A stretch of 64,000 bases of DNA from Sphingobium sp. SYK-6 (GTDB lineage: Bacteria > Pseudomonadota > Alphaproteobacteria > Sphingomonadales > Sphingomonadaceae). Every line of letters begins with the position of its first letter. The stretch's first letter is position 1. A program made the translations under genes and the position numbers. Below the pieces are notes generated by a model. That model did not search any database and was not told the DNA's origin. It saw only the letters and a program-made list of their open reading frames with translations. The stretch covers positions 3,690,501 through 3,754,500 of the forward strand of contig NC_015976.1 in assembly GCF_000283515.1 (NCBI RefSeq), in the 5' to 3' direction. This document shows positions 35,511 through 43,339 of the stretch, in pieces.

Positions 35511-36404
35511 TCAGGGCGCCATCACTTCCACGGTGGTGGTGTAGCTCATCCGCCGCGCGGTGGCGCGGGGCACGGAGGGCTTGTCGTCGCTCAGCGTCGC
35601 GTTCAGCCAGAACATGCCGGGCATCGTCCAGTCAATCGCCGCCACGCCATCCGCGCCGGTCGTCACCTCGAACACACCTTCGGCATCGCGATAGCGCTTG
35701 CCGCCGGGGACCACCGTGACCTTGAGGCCGGCCGCGGGCTGGCCATCGACCGTGAAGCGGAAGCGCGCCGTCTCGCCCTGCACCAGCTCGGCCGGATGCG
35801 TGATCGGCACAAGCTCCAGCCCCTTTCCGCTGGCCTTGATCTCGGTCGGCGCGCCGGAGGTGACGAAGATCTCGTTGCGGCCGGACGTCTCGGTCAGCTT
35901 GAGGTCGGTCGCGTTGGCCGGGATTTCGTCGACCGTCGCGACGAAGCGCGGTGCCTGCCCGCCGGGGCGACCCGCCATCGCATTGCCGCCGGCCGGACCA
36001 CCCTGCCCCTGCGCCGCGCCCGGCGGCGGGCCACGCCGTCCGCCCAGCCGCCATTCGACGCCATCGAGCTTGAAGGTGCCCATCACGCCGGACTGGCTGG
36101 TGCCGATCCGCCAGGTGCCCGGCTTGTCCAGCTTCACGTCGAACACCGAGCGATAACGGCCGGTGGACGCGTTCTGGATCGCCACTTCCTCGCCTTGCGG
36201 ATTCCATGCCTTCACGTTGGTCAGCTGCATGGCGACATGATCGGCATAGAAGAGATCGTTGGACACGGCCGCATCGACCGAGACCCACGGATCCTGCCCG
36301 GAGAAGATGGTGCCCGAGGGCAGCAGCCACTGGCGGTGCGCCTGGGCAGGCATGGACGCCGCGACCAGGCTTGCGGCGATGAGAAGGCTTGTCTTCATGC
36401 GCAT
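35511..36404 (-). CDS. DUF4198 exported protein
   Basis: A 297-residue periplasmic protein. It has a signal peptide (MRMKTSLLIAASLVAASMPA, cleavage near AQA), then HRQWLLPSGTIFSGQDPWVS, the DUF4198 opening, a Gly/Pro/Gln-rich low-complexity insert (about 145-175), and a C-terminal Ig-like domain (GLKVTVVPGGKRYRDAEGVF) of the kind seen in nickel/iron transport-associated DUF4198 proteins. AAGGGG is about 8 bases before the ATG. It lies between DUF2271 and apbE in the flavinylation operon; it may bind or present a metal ligand (inference). Confidence 0.88.
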   Translation of the reverse strand: MRMKTSLLIAASLVAASMPAQAHRQWLLPSGTIFSGQDPWVSVDAAVSNDLFYADHVAMQLTNVKAWNPQGEEVAIQNASTGRYRSVFDVKLDKPGTWRIGTSQSGVMGTFKLDGVEWRLGGRRGPPPGAAQGQGGPAGGNAMAGRPGGQAPRFVATVDEIPANATDLKLTETSGRNEIFVTSGAPTEIKASGKGLELVPITHPAELVQGETARFRFTVDGQPAAGLKVTVVPGGKRYRDAEGVFEVTTGADGVAAIDWTMPGMFWLNATLSDDKPSVPRATARRMSYTTTVEVMAP

Positions 36405-36418
36405 GGAAATGACCCCTT

Positions 36419-36895
36419 TCAGCGGGCGGAAAGCGTGATGGCGCCAAGCTCGGCCTTGCCGGAAGCCGAGCCGCCGGCGACCGGCACGGTGAGCGGCATC
36501 GAGACGATCTCGCGCCCGCCGGTCTCGCGGGCCGCCTCGACATAAAGCGTATACTGGCCGGGCTTGAGATCCGCGGGCAGCGCGACCTTGTGCGTGCCGG
36601 GCGCGCGCGTGGCGCCGCTCACGCCATCGGCCGGCAGCTTGAGGCTCCGCCCGCCCTTGCGCCACCAGGTGCGCAGATCCGAGAGCCACTTGGTGCCGGG
36701 CTCGGCGCCGCGCAGATCGACATCATACCACACGAACAAGGTGCGCGCCGCGCCGCCGCCCGCCGGCTCCACCCAGGCCGCGACATAGGGCCGGTGATAT
36801 TCGGCCACGTTGAGGCGCGGAATGGTGATGCTGATGCTGGCGGCCGAGGCAGGCGCGGCGGCCAGGCCGGCGATCAGGAGAGACGTCTTCTTCAT
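36419..36895 (-). CDS. DUF2271 periplasmic protein with flavinylation motif
   Basis: A 158-residue exported protein. Signal peptide is residues 1-19 (MKKTSLLIAGLAAAPASAA). The mature domain has YVAAWVEPAGG, LFVWYD, and KWLSDLRTWWRKGGR, the hallmark of DUF2271. At residues 90-96 (bases 36608-36628) it reads DGVSGAT, matching the D-x-x-S/T-G-A-S/T consensus that ApbE modifies, with FMN expected on Thr96. ApbE is encoded in the same operon, 1 kb downstream. I infer a periplasmic FMN-carrying electron carrier fed through the PepSY membrane protein. Confidence 0.9.
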   Translation of the reverse strand: MKKTSLLIAGLAAAPASAASISITIPRLNVAEYHRPYVAAWVEPAGGGAARTLFVWYDVDLRGAEPGTKWLSDLRTWWRKGGRSLKLPADGVSGATRAPGTHKVALPADLKPGQYTLYVEAARETGGREIVSMPLTVPVAGGSASGKAELGAITLSAR

Positions 36896-36909
36896 GAACG
36901 GCGAACCTT

Positions 36910-37629
36910 CTAGTGAATGAACAAGATGGCGATGACGACGGGAATGAGCAGGCCGAGCCCGACCAGCGGCCAGGTGCTCGGGCGATGGCGCGCATGGATC
37001 TGCAGCAGGAACAGCCCGGTGAGCGTGAACACGATGCAGGCCACCGCAAACACATCGATGAACCAGAACCATGCATCACCGCTGTTGCGGCCCTTGTGCA
37101 GATCGTTGAGGTAGGAAATCCAGCCGCGGTCCGTATGCTCCGACGTGACGGCGCCGCTCGCCCGGTCAATGGCGATCCAGGCATCGCTGCCCGGCCCGGG
37201 AAGCGCGACATAGACCTCATCCGCCGACCATTCCGCCGGCTTGCCGCGCGCATCGAGCGACACCGCCTCGCGCAGATGATCCGCCACCGCGCCCGGCAGC
37301 GGCGCATCGGGCGCGGGCGGTTCGCCACGGAGCTGCGCCGCGAGCGGTGCGGGGAGCGTCACGCTTCCCTCGGTCACGCGGGGCTGCGCGCTGATCGACG
37401 AGGCATGATTGAGCGTGATGCCGGTGATCGCGAAGAGCATCATGCCCACCAGCGAAATGGCGGCGCTGATCCAGTGCCAGCTGTGGAGCTGCTTGATCCA
37501 CCAGGCGCGGCGCGCCTTGCGCGGGTTCCGCACCGGCGCCGGCGCAGAAGCGCGCGCGGGGGCCGACCCGCGAGCGGGGGCGCCGTTCCCATGCTGCTGC
37601 ACGTCACCAGTCAATCTGCGGGCGTCCAT
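36910..37629 (-). CDS. PepSY-domain membrane protein
   Basis: A 239-residue inner-membrane protein. After a basic N-terminus (KARRAWWIKQLHSWHW) come a first helix (about 53-75, SLVGMMLFAITGITLNHA), a periplasmic PepSY part with AWIAIDRASGAVTSE and WISYLNDLHKGR, a second helix (about 187-210) and a third at the extreme C-terminus. His residues flanking the helices (HSWHW, LNHA, NDLHKG, QIHARH) could bind haem, as in related PepSY_TM reductases. GGGGAG is 5 bases before the ATG at 37629. First gene of the flavinylation operon and preceded 82 bases upstream by a Fur-like operator. Confidence 0.88.
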   Translation of the reverse strand: MDARRLTGDVQQHGNGAPARGSAPARASAPAPVRNPRKARRAWWIKQLHSWHWISAAISLVGMMLFAITGITLNHASSISAQPRVTEGSVTLPAPLAAQLRGEPPAPDAPLPGAVADHLREAVSLDARGKPAEWSADEVYVALPGPGSDAWIAIDRASGAVTSEHTDRGWISYLNDLHKGRNSGDAWFWFIDVFAVACIVFTLTGLFLLQIHARHRPSTWPLVGLGLLIPVVIAILFIH

Positions 37630-37710
37630 CTTGCTCCCCGGATACTGCAAGGAACGGCCCGCCGCCGCGCCCCGCCCGAATCATCATTGATGAAGGGCTC
37701 TTTGCCTATA

Positions 37711-37727
37711 TTGCGAAGCATTCGCAA
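37711..37727 (-). promoter_or_regulatory. Fur-like operator upstream of the PepSY-DUF2271-DUF4198-apbE operon
   Basis: A perfect inverted repeat TTGCGAA-GCA-TTCGCAA. It shares the core GCGAA....TCGCA with three further sites in this locus. It lies 82 bases before the PepSY start, a sensible promoter position. The binding protein (Fur or a relative) is inferred. Confidence 0.65.
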
Positions 37728-37876
37728 GAGAGGAACACCGAGGACAGCGAGAGAAATACGCAGCAGGTGAGCGCCACATAAGGCTGCTGCCTGCCATCCG
37801 GCTCCGAATATCTCTGCAGCTGGGACCTCGCAGAAAACACGCGCGAGACACTGGACGATCTCGCCGCAATATCATA

Positions 37877-37891
37877 TGCGAATGACTCGCA
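37877..37891 (+). promoter_or_regulatory. Fur-like operator upstream of tonB
   Basis: Inverted repeat TGCGA-ATGAC-TCGCA, 31 bases before the tonB ATG. The core GCGAATGACTCGCA matches the sites before the receptor gene. Confidence 0.68.
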
Positions 37892-37921
37892 ATTACAGGA
37901 CCGGGCACGATCGGTTGGGGT

Positions 37922-38722
37922 ATGAACGCATATTTTGATCCGGCTTTCAAGGCGCACACGCCGCCCGCGGAGGCCGCGTCCGAGCGATCGGCCTACCGGC
38001 GCTCGCGCGGCAGCGACTCGGTCGCGACCGTGGGCGCACTGGTCTTCGGCCTCGCCACCGTGGGCGCGTTCGCCTTCATGCACCCCAGCTTCGTCCGCAA
38101 GGCGCCGCGCACGCCGACCATCGTCACCATGATGGAATTGCCGGACGATCCGCCGCCCGCCCCGCCGGAACAGCCACCAGCGCCCGAGACGCCCCCGCCG
38201 CCGAGCGCGCAGGTGGTGGCCCCGGTGCCGCTCGTCGTCTTGCCCGAACGGCCGGCTCCCCTGGCGCCGGCCGTCGCCACGCCGCCCGCGCCGCCGGCTC
38301 CGGTCAGGGCCGCACCCCCGCCGGCCCCGCGTGGACCGCAGGATATGGGCGATATCTCCGCCCGGATGATTTCCGCCCGCCCGCCTGCCTATCCGCTCGC
38401 CTCGCGCCGGGAGAAGGAGGAAGGCACCGTCATGCTCTCGGTGCTGCTGGCGATCGACGGGCATGTCGCCGAGATCGCCATCGCACGGAGCAGCGGCTTC
38501 CCCCGTCTCGATCGCGCGGCGCTGGATGCGGTGAGCGACTGGCGCTGGTCGCCGATGACGCGGGACGGCGAGCCGGTCATGGTACGGGGGGTGGTGACCA
38601 TCCCCTTCATTCTTCAGCGCGGCGATCCGGGCCGCCATCACCGCCGCGGAAAGCATGATCACGGCCCGGACCCGAGGGACCGGCCCCTGTCCGACGGGCA
38701 GATCAAGACGATCGAGACCTGA
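37922..38722 (+). CDS. tonB: TonB energy-transducing protein
   Basis: A 266-residue protein that couples proton motive force to outer-membrane receptors. It has a cytoplasmic N-terminus, one membrane helix (about 34-53), a Pro-rich periplasmic spacer (about 74-137, mostly PPAP repeats), and a C-terminal TonB domain with ARPPAYPLASRREKEEGTV, VLLAIDGHVAEIAIARSSGF and WRWSPMTRDGEPV. A His/Arg/Asp-rich tail of about 30 residues (RGDPGRHHRRGKHDHG) is unusual and could bind metal. No exbB or exbD is adjacent. It precedes the receptor gene by 243 bases. Confidence 0.92.
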   Translation: MNAYFDPAFKAHTPPAEAASERSAYRRSRGSDSVATVGALVFGLATVGAFAFMHPSFVRKAPRTPTIVTMMELPDDPPPAPPEQPPAPETPPPPSAQVVAPVPLVVLPERPAPLAPAVATPPAPPAPVRAAPPPAPRGPQDMGDISARMISARPPAYPLASRREKEEGTVMLSVLLAIDGHVAEIAIARSSGFPRLDRAALDAVSDWRWSPMTRDGEPVMVRGVVTIPFILQRGDPGRHHRRGKHDHGPDPRDRPLSDGQIKTIET

Positions 38723-38879
38723 GCGCGGCCGGCGCGGGCAGCGGGCATCCAGTCGAACAACCGTGGGCGGCGGCAACGGGGCTTGCTGCCGGGAGGCACG
38801 GGACCGAATGGCAGCGCGCCGCAGGCGGGCGGGAAAGGTCCGCCAACGGAGCGCATCCTCTACAGATCGGATTTTTGTT

Positions 38880-38898
38880 GCGAATGATTCTCACTAAC
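38880..38898 (+). promoter_or_regulatory. Distal Fur-like box upstream of the TonB-dependent receptor
   Basis: GCGAATGATTCTCACTAAC matches 13 of 19 positions of the classical Fur box (GATAATGATAATCATTATC). It is 68 bases before the receptor start. Confidence 0.7.
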
Positions 38899-38908
38899 TA
38901 TTGACGAG

Positions 38909-38927
38909 GATAATGACTCGCAATATC
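38909..38927 (+). promoter_or_regulatory. Proximal Fur-like box upstream of the TonB-dependent receptor
   Basis: GATAATGACTCGCAATATC matches 14 of 19 positions of the classical Fur box, with a perfect left half. It is 38 bases before the receptor start and 10 bases from the distal box, an arrangement consistent with cooperative repression. Confidence 0.75.
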
Positions 38928-38965
38928 GGCGTCGGCGAAATGCACAACAGCAGACAGGGGAACCA

Positions 38966-41308
38966 ATGACGCTGCTTTCTTCACGCCAGGCCCAGGCCTT
39001 CCTTGCCCTTTCCTGTGTCGGCTCGGTGCTGACGCCCACCCTGGCGCAGGCGCAGACCGGCGCCGACACCCAGCAGCCGGCTCTCGGCGGCGTCACCGTC
39101 ACCGATACCGCGATCGACGACACGCGCGAGACGCGAGTGGAGACGCCCAAGGCCACCCGGCCCGTGCGCGACACGCCGCAGACCATTACGGTGCTCACCG
39201 GCCAGCAGCTCGAACAGCAGAACCTGCTCACGCTGCGCGATGCGCTCTCGATCGTGCCGGGCATCACCTTCGGCGCGGGCGAAGGCGGCGGCGGCTATGG
39301 CGACAGCATCAACATGCGCGGCTATTCCGCCAACACCGACATCACGCAGGATGGCGTGCGCGACAGCGGCCAGTACAGCCGCACCGACCCGTTCAACACC
39401 GAGCAGATCGAAGTCACCAACGGCGCCAACTCGGTGATCGCCGGCTCGGGATCGGTCGGCGGATCGATCAACATCGTGACCAAGCGCCCGCTCGCCGAGG
39501 ACCGGGTGGTGATGACCGCCGGCATCGGCACCGATGCCTATTATCGCGGCACCATCGACGCCAATCTGGTCGTCGGCGATTTCGCCGCATTCCGCCTCAA
39601 CGCCATGGGCCACCGCAACGATGTGCCCGGCCGGGACGTCGAGAATTACGAGCGCTGGGGCATCGCGCCATCCTTCACCATCGGCATCAACAGCCCGACG
39701 CGCCTGACGCTGCAATATCTCCACCAGGAAGACACCAACATCCCGCAGTACGGCGTGCCTTATGTGGCGGCGCTGGGCGGGCTGCTGCCGGGCGCCGACA
39801 TCAGCGACTATTTCGGCTACCGCAAGGTCGACACGCAGGAATCGACGATCGACCAGCTTACGGCCATCTTCGAGCATGAGTTCAGCGACACGGTGAGCAT
39901 CCGCAATCTCACGCGCTGGCAGAATGTCGAGCAGTTCGTCCGGGTGAGCCCGCCGCAGGGCACCTACTGCCTCGCTTCGGGCACCCAGGCCAACGGGGCG
40001 GCCTGCCCCGCGACCACACCTCCGGGCTACTTCCTGCCGGGCGGCCCGCGCGGAACCACGCGCGATTCCCGCAACGAACTCGCCTTCACGCAACTCGACC
40101 TCATGGCGACCGCGTTCACCGGCGGCATCGAGCACACCATCACCCTGGGCGGCGCGCTCAGCTGGGAGAAATACGGCCTGGTGAGCGGCAACTGGAAGCG
40201 CAATGCGGACGGCACGACGCCAGCCGAACCGCTTATCAACATCGCCAATCCCAATGAAGTGGTGATGGGGCCGGACGGCTTCTCCTATGGCAGCAATCGC
40301 TGGACAGGACCGGTGAACTTCCTCCCCACCGCCACGCAGGACGGCGAGCAGAAGAATTACGCCGTCTATCTGTTCGACACGATGAAGCTCACCGAACAGT
40401 TCGAGCTCAACGCCGGCATCCGGTATGAGAAGAACAAGGGCTGGTTCCGCCCCGGCACCATTGCCGGCGCCACCGCGACCAGCCCCGGCGTCACCACGCC
40501 CGGCACCAAGGTGTGGAACGAGGACGACCTCTTCTCCTACCGCGTGGGCCTCGTCTACAAGCCGGTCGAGGCGATCAGCGCCTATGTCGCTTATGGCAAC
40601 AGCAAGACGCCGTCCAAGACCTCCGTCAACGGCTCGTGCACCATCGCCGGCGTGAACGGCGCCACGGCCACCAGCTGCAATGTCGACCCCGAGACCGCCG
40701 TCAACTATGAGGTGGGCGTGAAGGCCGAGCTGGGCGAAGGCGTGCTGCTCTCCGCAGCGCTCTTCCGCAATGAGCGCAGCAACTACAAGGTCGCGTCCAT
40801 CGACCCCACCATTCCCGACCAGCAGCTCGACGGCAAGTCGCGCGTCAACGGTGTCGCGCTGGGCGCCAACGGCCAGATCACGCGGGCCTGGAGCATCACC
40901 GCCAACTACACCTATCTCGACAGCAAGGTGCTGCAGAATGCCGCGAACGGCGCGGCCGACGACCCGCAGAAGGGCGCGCCGCTCACCAACACGCCCAAGC
41001 ATAGCGGCAGCGTGTTCACGACCTACAAGCTGCCCTTCGGGCTGCAGGTCGGCTACGGCTTCACCTACCAGGGCAAGTTCTACCTGAACAACACCGGGGA
41101 CGTGCTTCACGAAGTGGACGATTATCTCATCCACAACGCCTATCTCTCCTACAACTTCACCGACACGATCGGGCTGCAGCTCAACGTGAAGAACTTCACC
41201 GACGAGAAATATTTCACCGGTGTGCGCAACAACGCCACCACGAACGCCGGCTGGGCGCGTGTGGGCGAAGGGATCTCGGCGATCGGCACCCTGACGGTCG
41301 GTTTCTGA
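38966..41308 (+). CDS. TonB-dependent catecholate-type siderophore receptor (Fiu-like)
   Basis: A 780-residue outer-membrane receptor. It has a signal peptide (about 1-30, ending AQAQ), a plug domain with RPVRDTPQTITVLTGQQLEQ, ALSIVPGITFGAGEGG, MRGYSANTDITQDGVRD and VTNGANSVIAGSGSVGGSIN, then a 22-strand-type barrel ending in a terminal Phe (TLTVGF). The plug sequence is of the Fiu/CirA-like catecholate siderophore group. Two Fur-like boxes upstream and piuC downstream support ferric-siderophore uptake. The exact ligand is not predictable. Confidence 0.93.
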   Translation: MTLLSSRQAQAFLALSCVGSVLTPTLAQAQTGADTQQPALGGVTVTDTAIDDTRETRVETPKATRPVRDTPQTITVLTGQQLEQQNLLTLRDALSIVPGITFGAGEGGGGYGDSINMRGYSANTDITQDGVRDSGQYSRTDPFNTEQIEVTNGANSVIAGSGSVGGSINIVTKRPLAEDRVVMTAGIGTDAYYRGTIDANLVVGDFAAFRLNAMGHRNDVPGRDVENYERWGIAPSFTIGINSPTRLTLQYLHQEDTNIPQYGVPYVAALGGLLPGADISDYFGYRKVDTQESTIDQLTAIFEHEFSDTVSIRNLTRWQNVEQFVRVSPPQGTYCLASGTQANGAACPATTPPGYFLPGGPRGTTRDSRNELAFTQLDLMATAFTGGIEHTITLGGALSWEKYGLVSGNWKRNADGTTPAEPLINIANPNEVVMGPDGFSYGSNRWTGPVNFLPTATQDGEQKNYAVYLFDTMKLTEQFELNAGIRYEKNKGWFRPGTIAGATATSPGVTTPGTKVWNEDDLFSYRVGLVYKPVEAISAYVAYGNSKTPSKTSVNGSCTIAGVNGATATSCNVDPETAVNYEVGVKAELGEGVLLSAALFRNERSNYKVASIDPTIPDQQLDGKSRVNGVALGANGQITRAWSITANYTYLDSKVLQNAANGAADDPQKGAPLTNTPKHSGSVFTTYKLPFGLQVGYGFTYQGKFYLNNTGDVLHEVDDYLIHNAYLSYNFTDTIGLQLNVKNFTDEKYFTGVRNNATTNAGWARVGEGISAIGTLTVGF

Positions 41309-41325
41309 GGACGAACTGAAGCCCT

Positions 41326-41360
41326 GGGGCGGCGGGCCTTGCACCGCCGCCCCTTTTTTT
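41326..41360 (+). terminator. Strong intrinsic terminator after the receptor gene
   Basis: A perfect 10-base stem GGGGCGGCGG (41326-41335) with CCGCCGCCCC (41344-41353), 8-base loop, then seven T residues. It lies 17 bases after the receptor stop, so piuC probably has its own promoter or depends on read-through. Confidence 0.92.
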
Positions 41361-41488
41361 CTGTCCGGCACAGACCCGCCGGACACCCGATTTCACTGCT
41401 GCCATGAGGTGGCGTTCGCGCCACGCCCCCGCTAGTAGACGGGACGCCCGACACGGACGGGCCGTGCATCCCGGCGAAGGAAATGCTC

Positions 41489-42169
41489 ATGCTCCTGCAG
41501 ATCCCCGGCCTCTTCACGCCCAATGAAGCGCGGGAAGCGCGCGCCATGCTGGAAAGTGCGCCATGGGAAGACGGGCGCGCCACGGCGGGCCATCGCGCGG
41601 CCAGCGTGAAGAGCAATCTGCAACTGCCGGCCGACCACCCCGTGGCGAAGACGCTCGGCGAGCGCATCCTCGACCGGCTGGCGCACACGCCGCTGTTCAT
41701 CGCCGCTGCGCTGCCGCTGCGCATCCTGCCGCCGCGCTTCAACCGCTATGAAGGCGGGGGCACCTATGGCAATCATGTCGACAATGCGATCTTCCCCATC
41801 CCCGGCACGGCGCTGCGCGTGCGCACGGACATCTCGACCACGATCTTCTTCAGCGATCCCGAGGATTATGACGGCGGCGAGCTGATCGTGGAGGACACGT
41901 TCGGCGAGAAGCCGGTGAAGCTGCCGGCGGGGGACGCCATCGTCTACCCCGGCAGCAGCCTGCACCGGGTGATGCCGGTGACGCGCGGCACGCGCTTCGC
42001 CTCCTTCTTCTGGACCCAGAGCCTCGTGCGGGACGACCAGCGGCGGCGGATGCTCTTCGAGCTGGATTGTTCCATCCAGAAGCTCGGCAGCGACCATCCC
42101 GGTCACGGCTCGATCGACGGCTTCACCAACGTCTATCACAACCTGCTGCGGCAATGGTCCGAGACATGA
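41489..42169 (+). CDS. PiuC/PKHD-type Fe(II)/2-oxoglutarate dioxygenase
   Basis: A 226-residue enzyme of the PKHD/PiuC family, typically encoded beside catecholate siderophore receptors. The iron triad is H96 and D98 in YGNHVDNA and H159 in GSSLHRVMP; the 2-oxoglutarate Arg is R169. The ATG at 41489 has GAAGG 8 bases upstream; the ATG at 41483 is too close to it. The stop overlaps the ATG of the next gene (ATGA). The substrate is unknown; hydroxylation of a siderophore or receptor component is often proposed. Confidence 0.9.
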   Translation: MLLQIPGLFTPNEAREARAMLESAPWEDGRATAGHRAASVKSNLQLPADHPVAKTLGERILDRLAHTPLFIAAALPLRILPPRFNRYEGGGTYGNHVDNAIFPIPGTALRVRTDISTTIFFSDPEDYDGGELIVEDTFGEKPVKLPAGDAIVYPGSSLHRVMPVTRGTRFASFFWTQSLVRDDQRRRMLFELDCSIQKLGSDHPGHGSIDGFTNVYHNLLRQWSET

Positions 42170-43302
42170 GGGCGGACAACGACACGCATCCGCCGTTGCC
42201 GCCGCTGGGCGCCATTCCACCCGACCTGCGCTCGCTGGCCGATTACGAACGGCGCGCCGTGGCGCATATGGCGCCGCCCTGCTGGACCTATCTGCAGGAA
42301 GGTTCGGGCGATGACCTCACCCTGCGCGAGAACCGCGCCGCCTTTGACCGGATCGGCCTGCTGCCCAGCGTGCTGGCCGATCTGCGCGGCGGATCGACCC
42401 GCGTCACGATCCTGGGCCAGTCCCATGCCGCGCCGATCCTGCTCGCGCCGGTCGCCTATCAGCGCATCGCCCATCCCGAGGGCGAGCTGGCGACCATGCG
42501 CGCGGCCACCGCGATGGGGATCGGCATGGTGCTGAGCACGCTTGCCAGCGAGACGCTGGAAGACGTGGCAGCGGCGCGCGCGGCGGCGGCACGGGACCTC
42601 GGCACCCCGCCCGCTCCGCTCTGGTTCCAGCTCTATGCGCAGGAAACGCGCGAACAGACGCTCGCCCTCGTCCGCCGTGCCGAGGCGGCAGGCCATGAGG
42701 CCATCATGCTGACCGTGGATGCCTCCATCAAGCGCGCGAGTTTCGCCCTGCCGCCCGGCGTGGAGGCCGCGAACCTGCGCGGCACCGCCCGCCCGGCGCA
42801 GACGGCGCAGGCGCTCGGCCGCATCCTGCTCGGGACGCCGCTCGCCGATGGCGCGCCGCGCTGGGACGATATCGCCTGGCTGCGCGGCGAGACGCGCCTG
42901 CCGTTGCTGCTCAAGGGCATCATGACGCCGGAGGACGCACGGGAGGCCGTGCGCCATGGCGTGGACGGCATCGTGATCTCCAACCATGGCGGGCGCGTGC
43001 TGGACGGCATGCCGTCCCCGCTGACAATGCTCCCCGCCATCGCGGAGGCCGTGGCCGGCGAGGCGACGCTGCTGCTGGACAGCGGCGTGCGGCGCGGGAC
43101 CGACGTGGTGAAGGCGCTGGCACTTGGCGCAAGCGCGGTGCTGGTAGGCCGGCCGCAGGTCCATGGCCTCGCCGTCGCGGGCATGGCCGGCGTGGCCCAC
43201 GCGCTTCTCATCCTGCGCACCGAGCTGGAACATGCGATGGCGCAACTGGGCTGCGCGACACCGGGCGAGATCGGCCCGGAACATTTGTTTGTGCGCGCCT
43301 GA
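42166..43302 (+). CDS. FMN-dependent alpha-hydroxy-acid oxidase/dehydrogenase
   Basis: A 378-residue TIM-barrel flavoenzyme of the LldD/glycolate oxidase family. Visible are the N-terminal [20 protein letters not shown], the [18 protein letters not shown] segment, WFQLYAQ, LLLKGIM with the FMN Lys, and the catalytic His-Arg of [11 protein letters not shown], followed by [21 protein letters not shown]. The substrate (lactate, glycolate or another hydroxy acid) is not resolved. It is coupled by a 4-base overlap to the PiuC-like gene, so both probably work in the same iron-related process. Confidence 0.92.
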   Translation: MRADNDTHPPLPPLGAIPPDLRSLADYERRAVAHMAPPCWTYLQEGSGDDLTLRENRAAFDRIGLLPSVLADLRGGSTRVTILGQSHAAPILLAPVAYQRIAHPEGELATMRAATAMGIGMVLSTLASETLEDVAAARAAAARDLGTPPAPLWFQLYAQETREQTLALVRRAEAAGHEAIMLTVDASIKRASFALPPGVEAANLRGTARPAQTAQALGRILLGTPLADGAPRWDDIAWLRGETRLPLLLKGIMTPEDAREAVRHGVDGIVISNHGGRVLDGMPSPLTMLPAIAEAVAGEATLLLDSGVRRGTDVVKALALGASAVLVGRPQVHGLAVAGMAGVAHALLILRTELEHAMAQLGCATPGEIGPEHLFVRA

Positions 43303-43339
43303 GCTACCTGAGTATCGCGGCCCCTCCCCGCGCGGCCCG

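Noticed and set aside
38981..41386. A minus-strand open frame of about 800 codons opposite the TonB-dependent receptor
   Set aside because: Shadow of GC-rich coding; low-complexity translation, and the receptor on the other strand is unmistakable.
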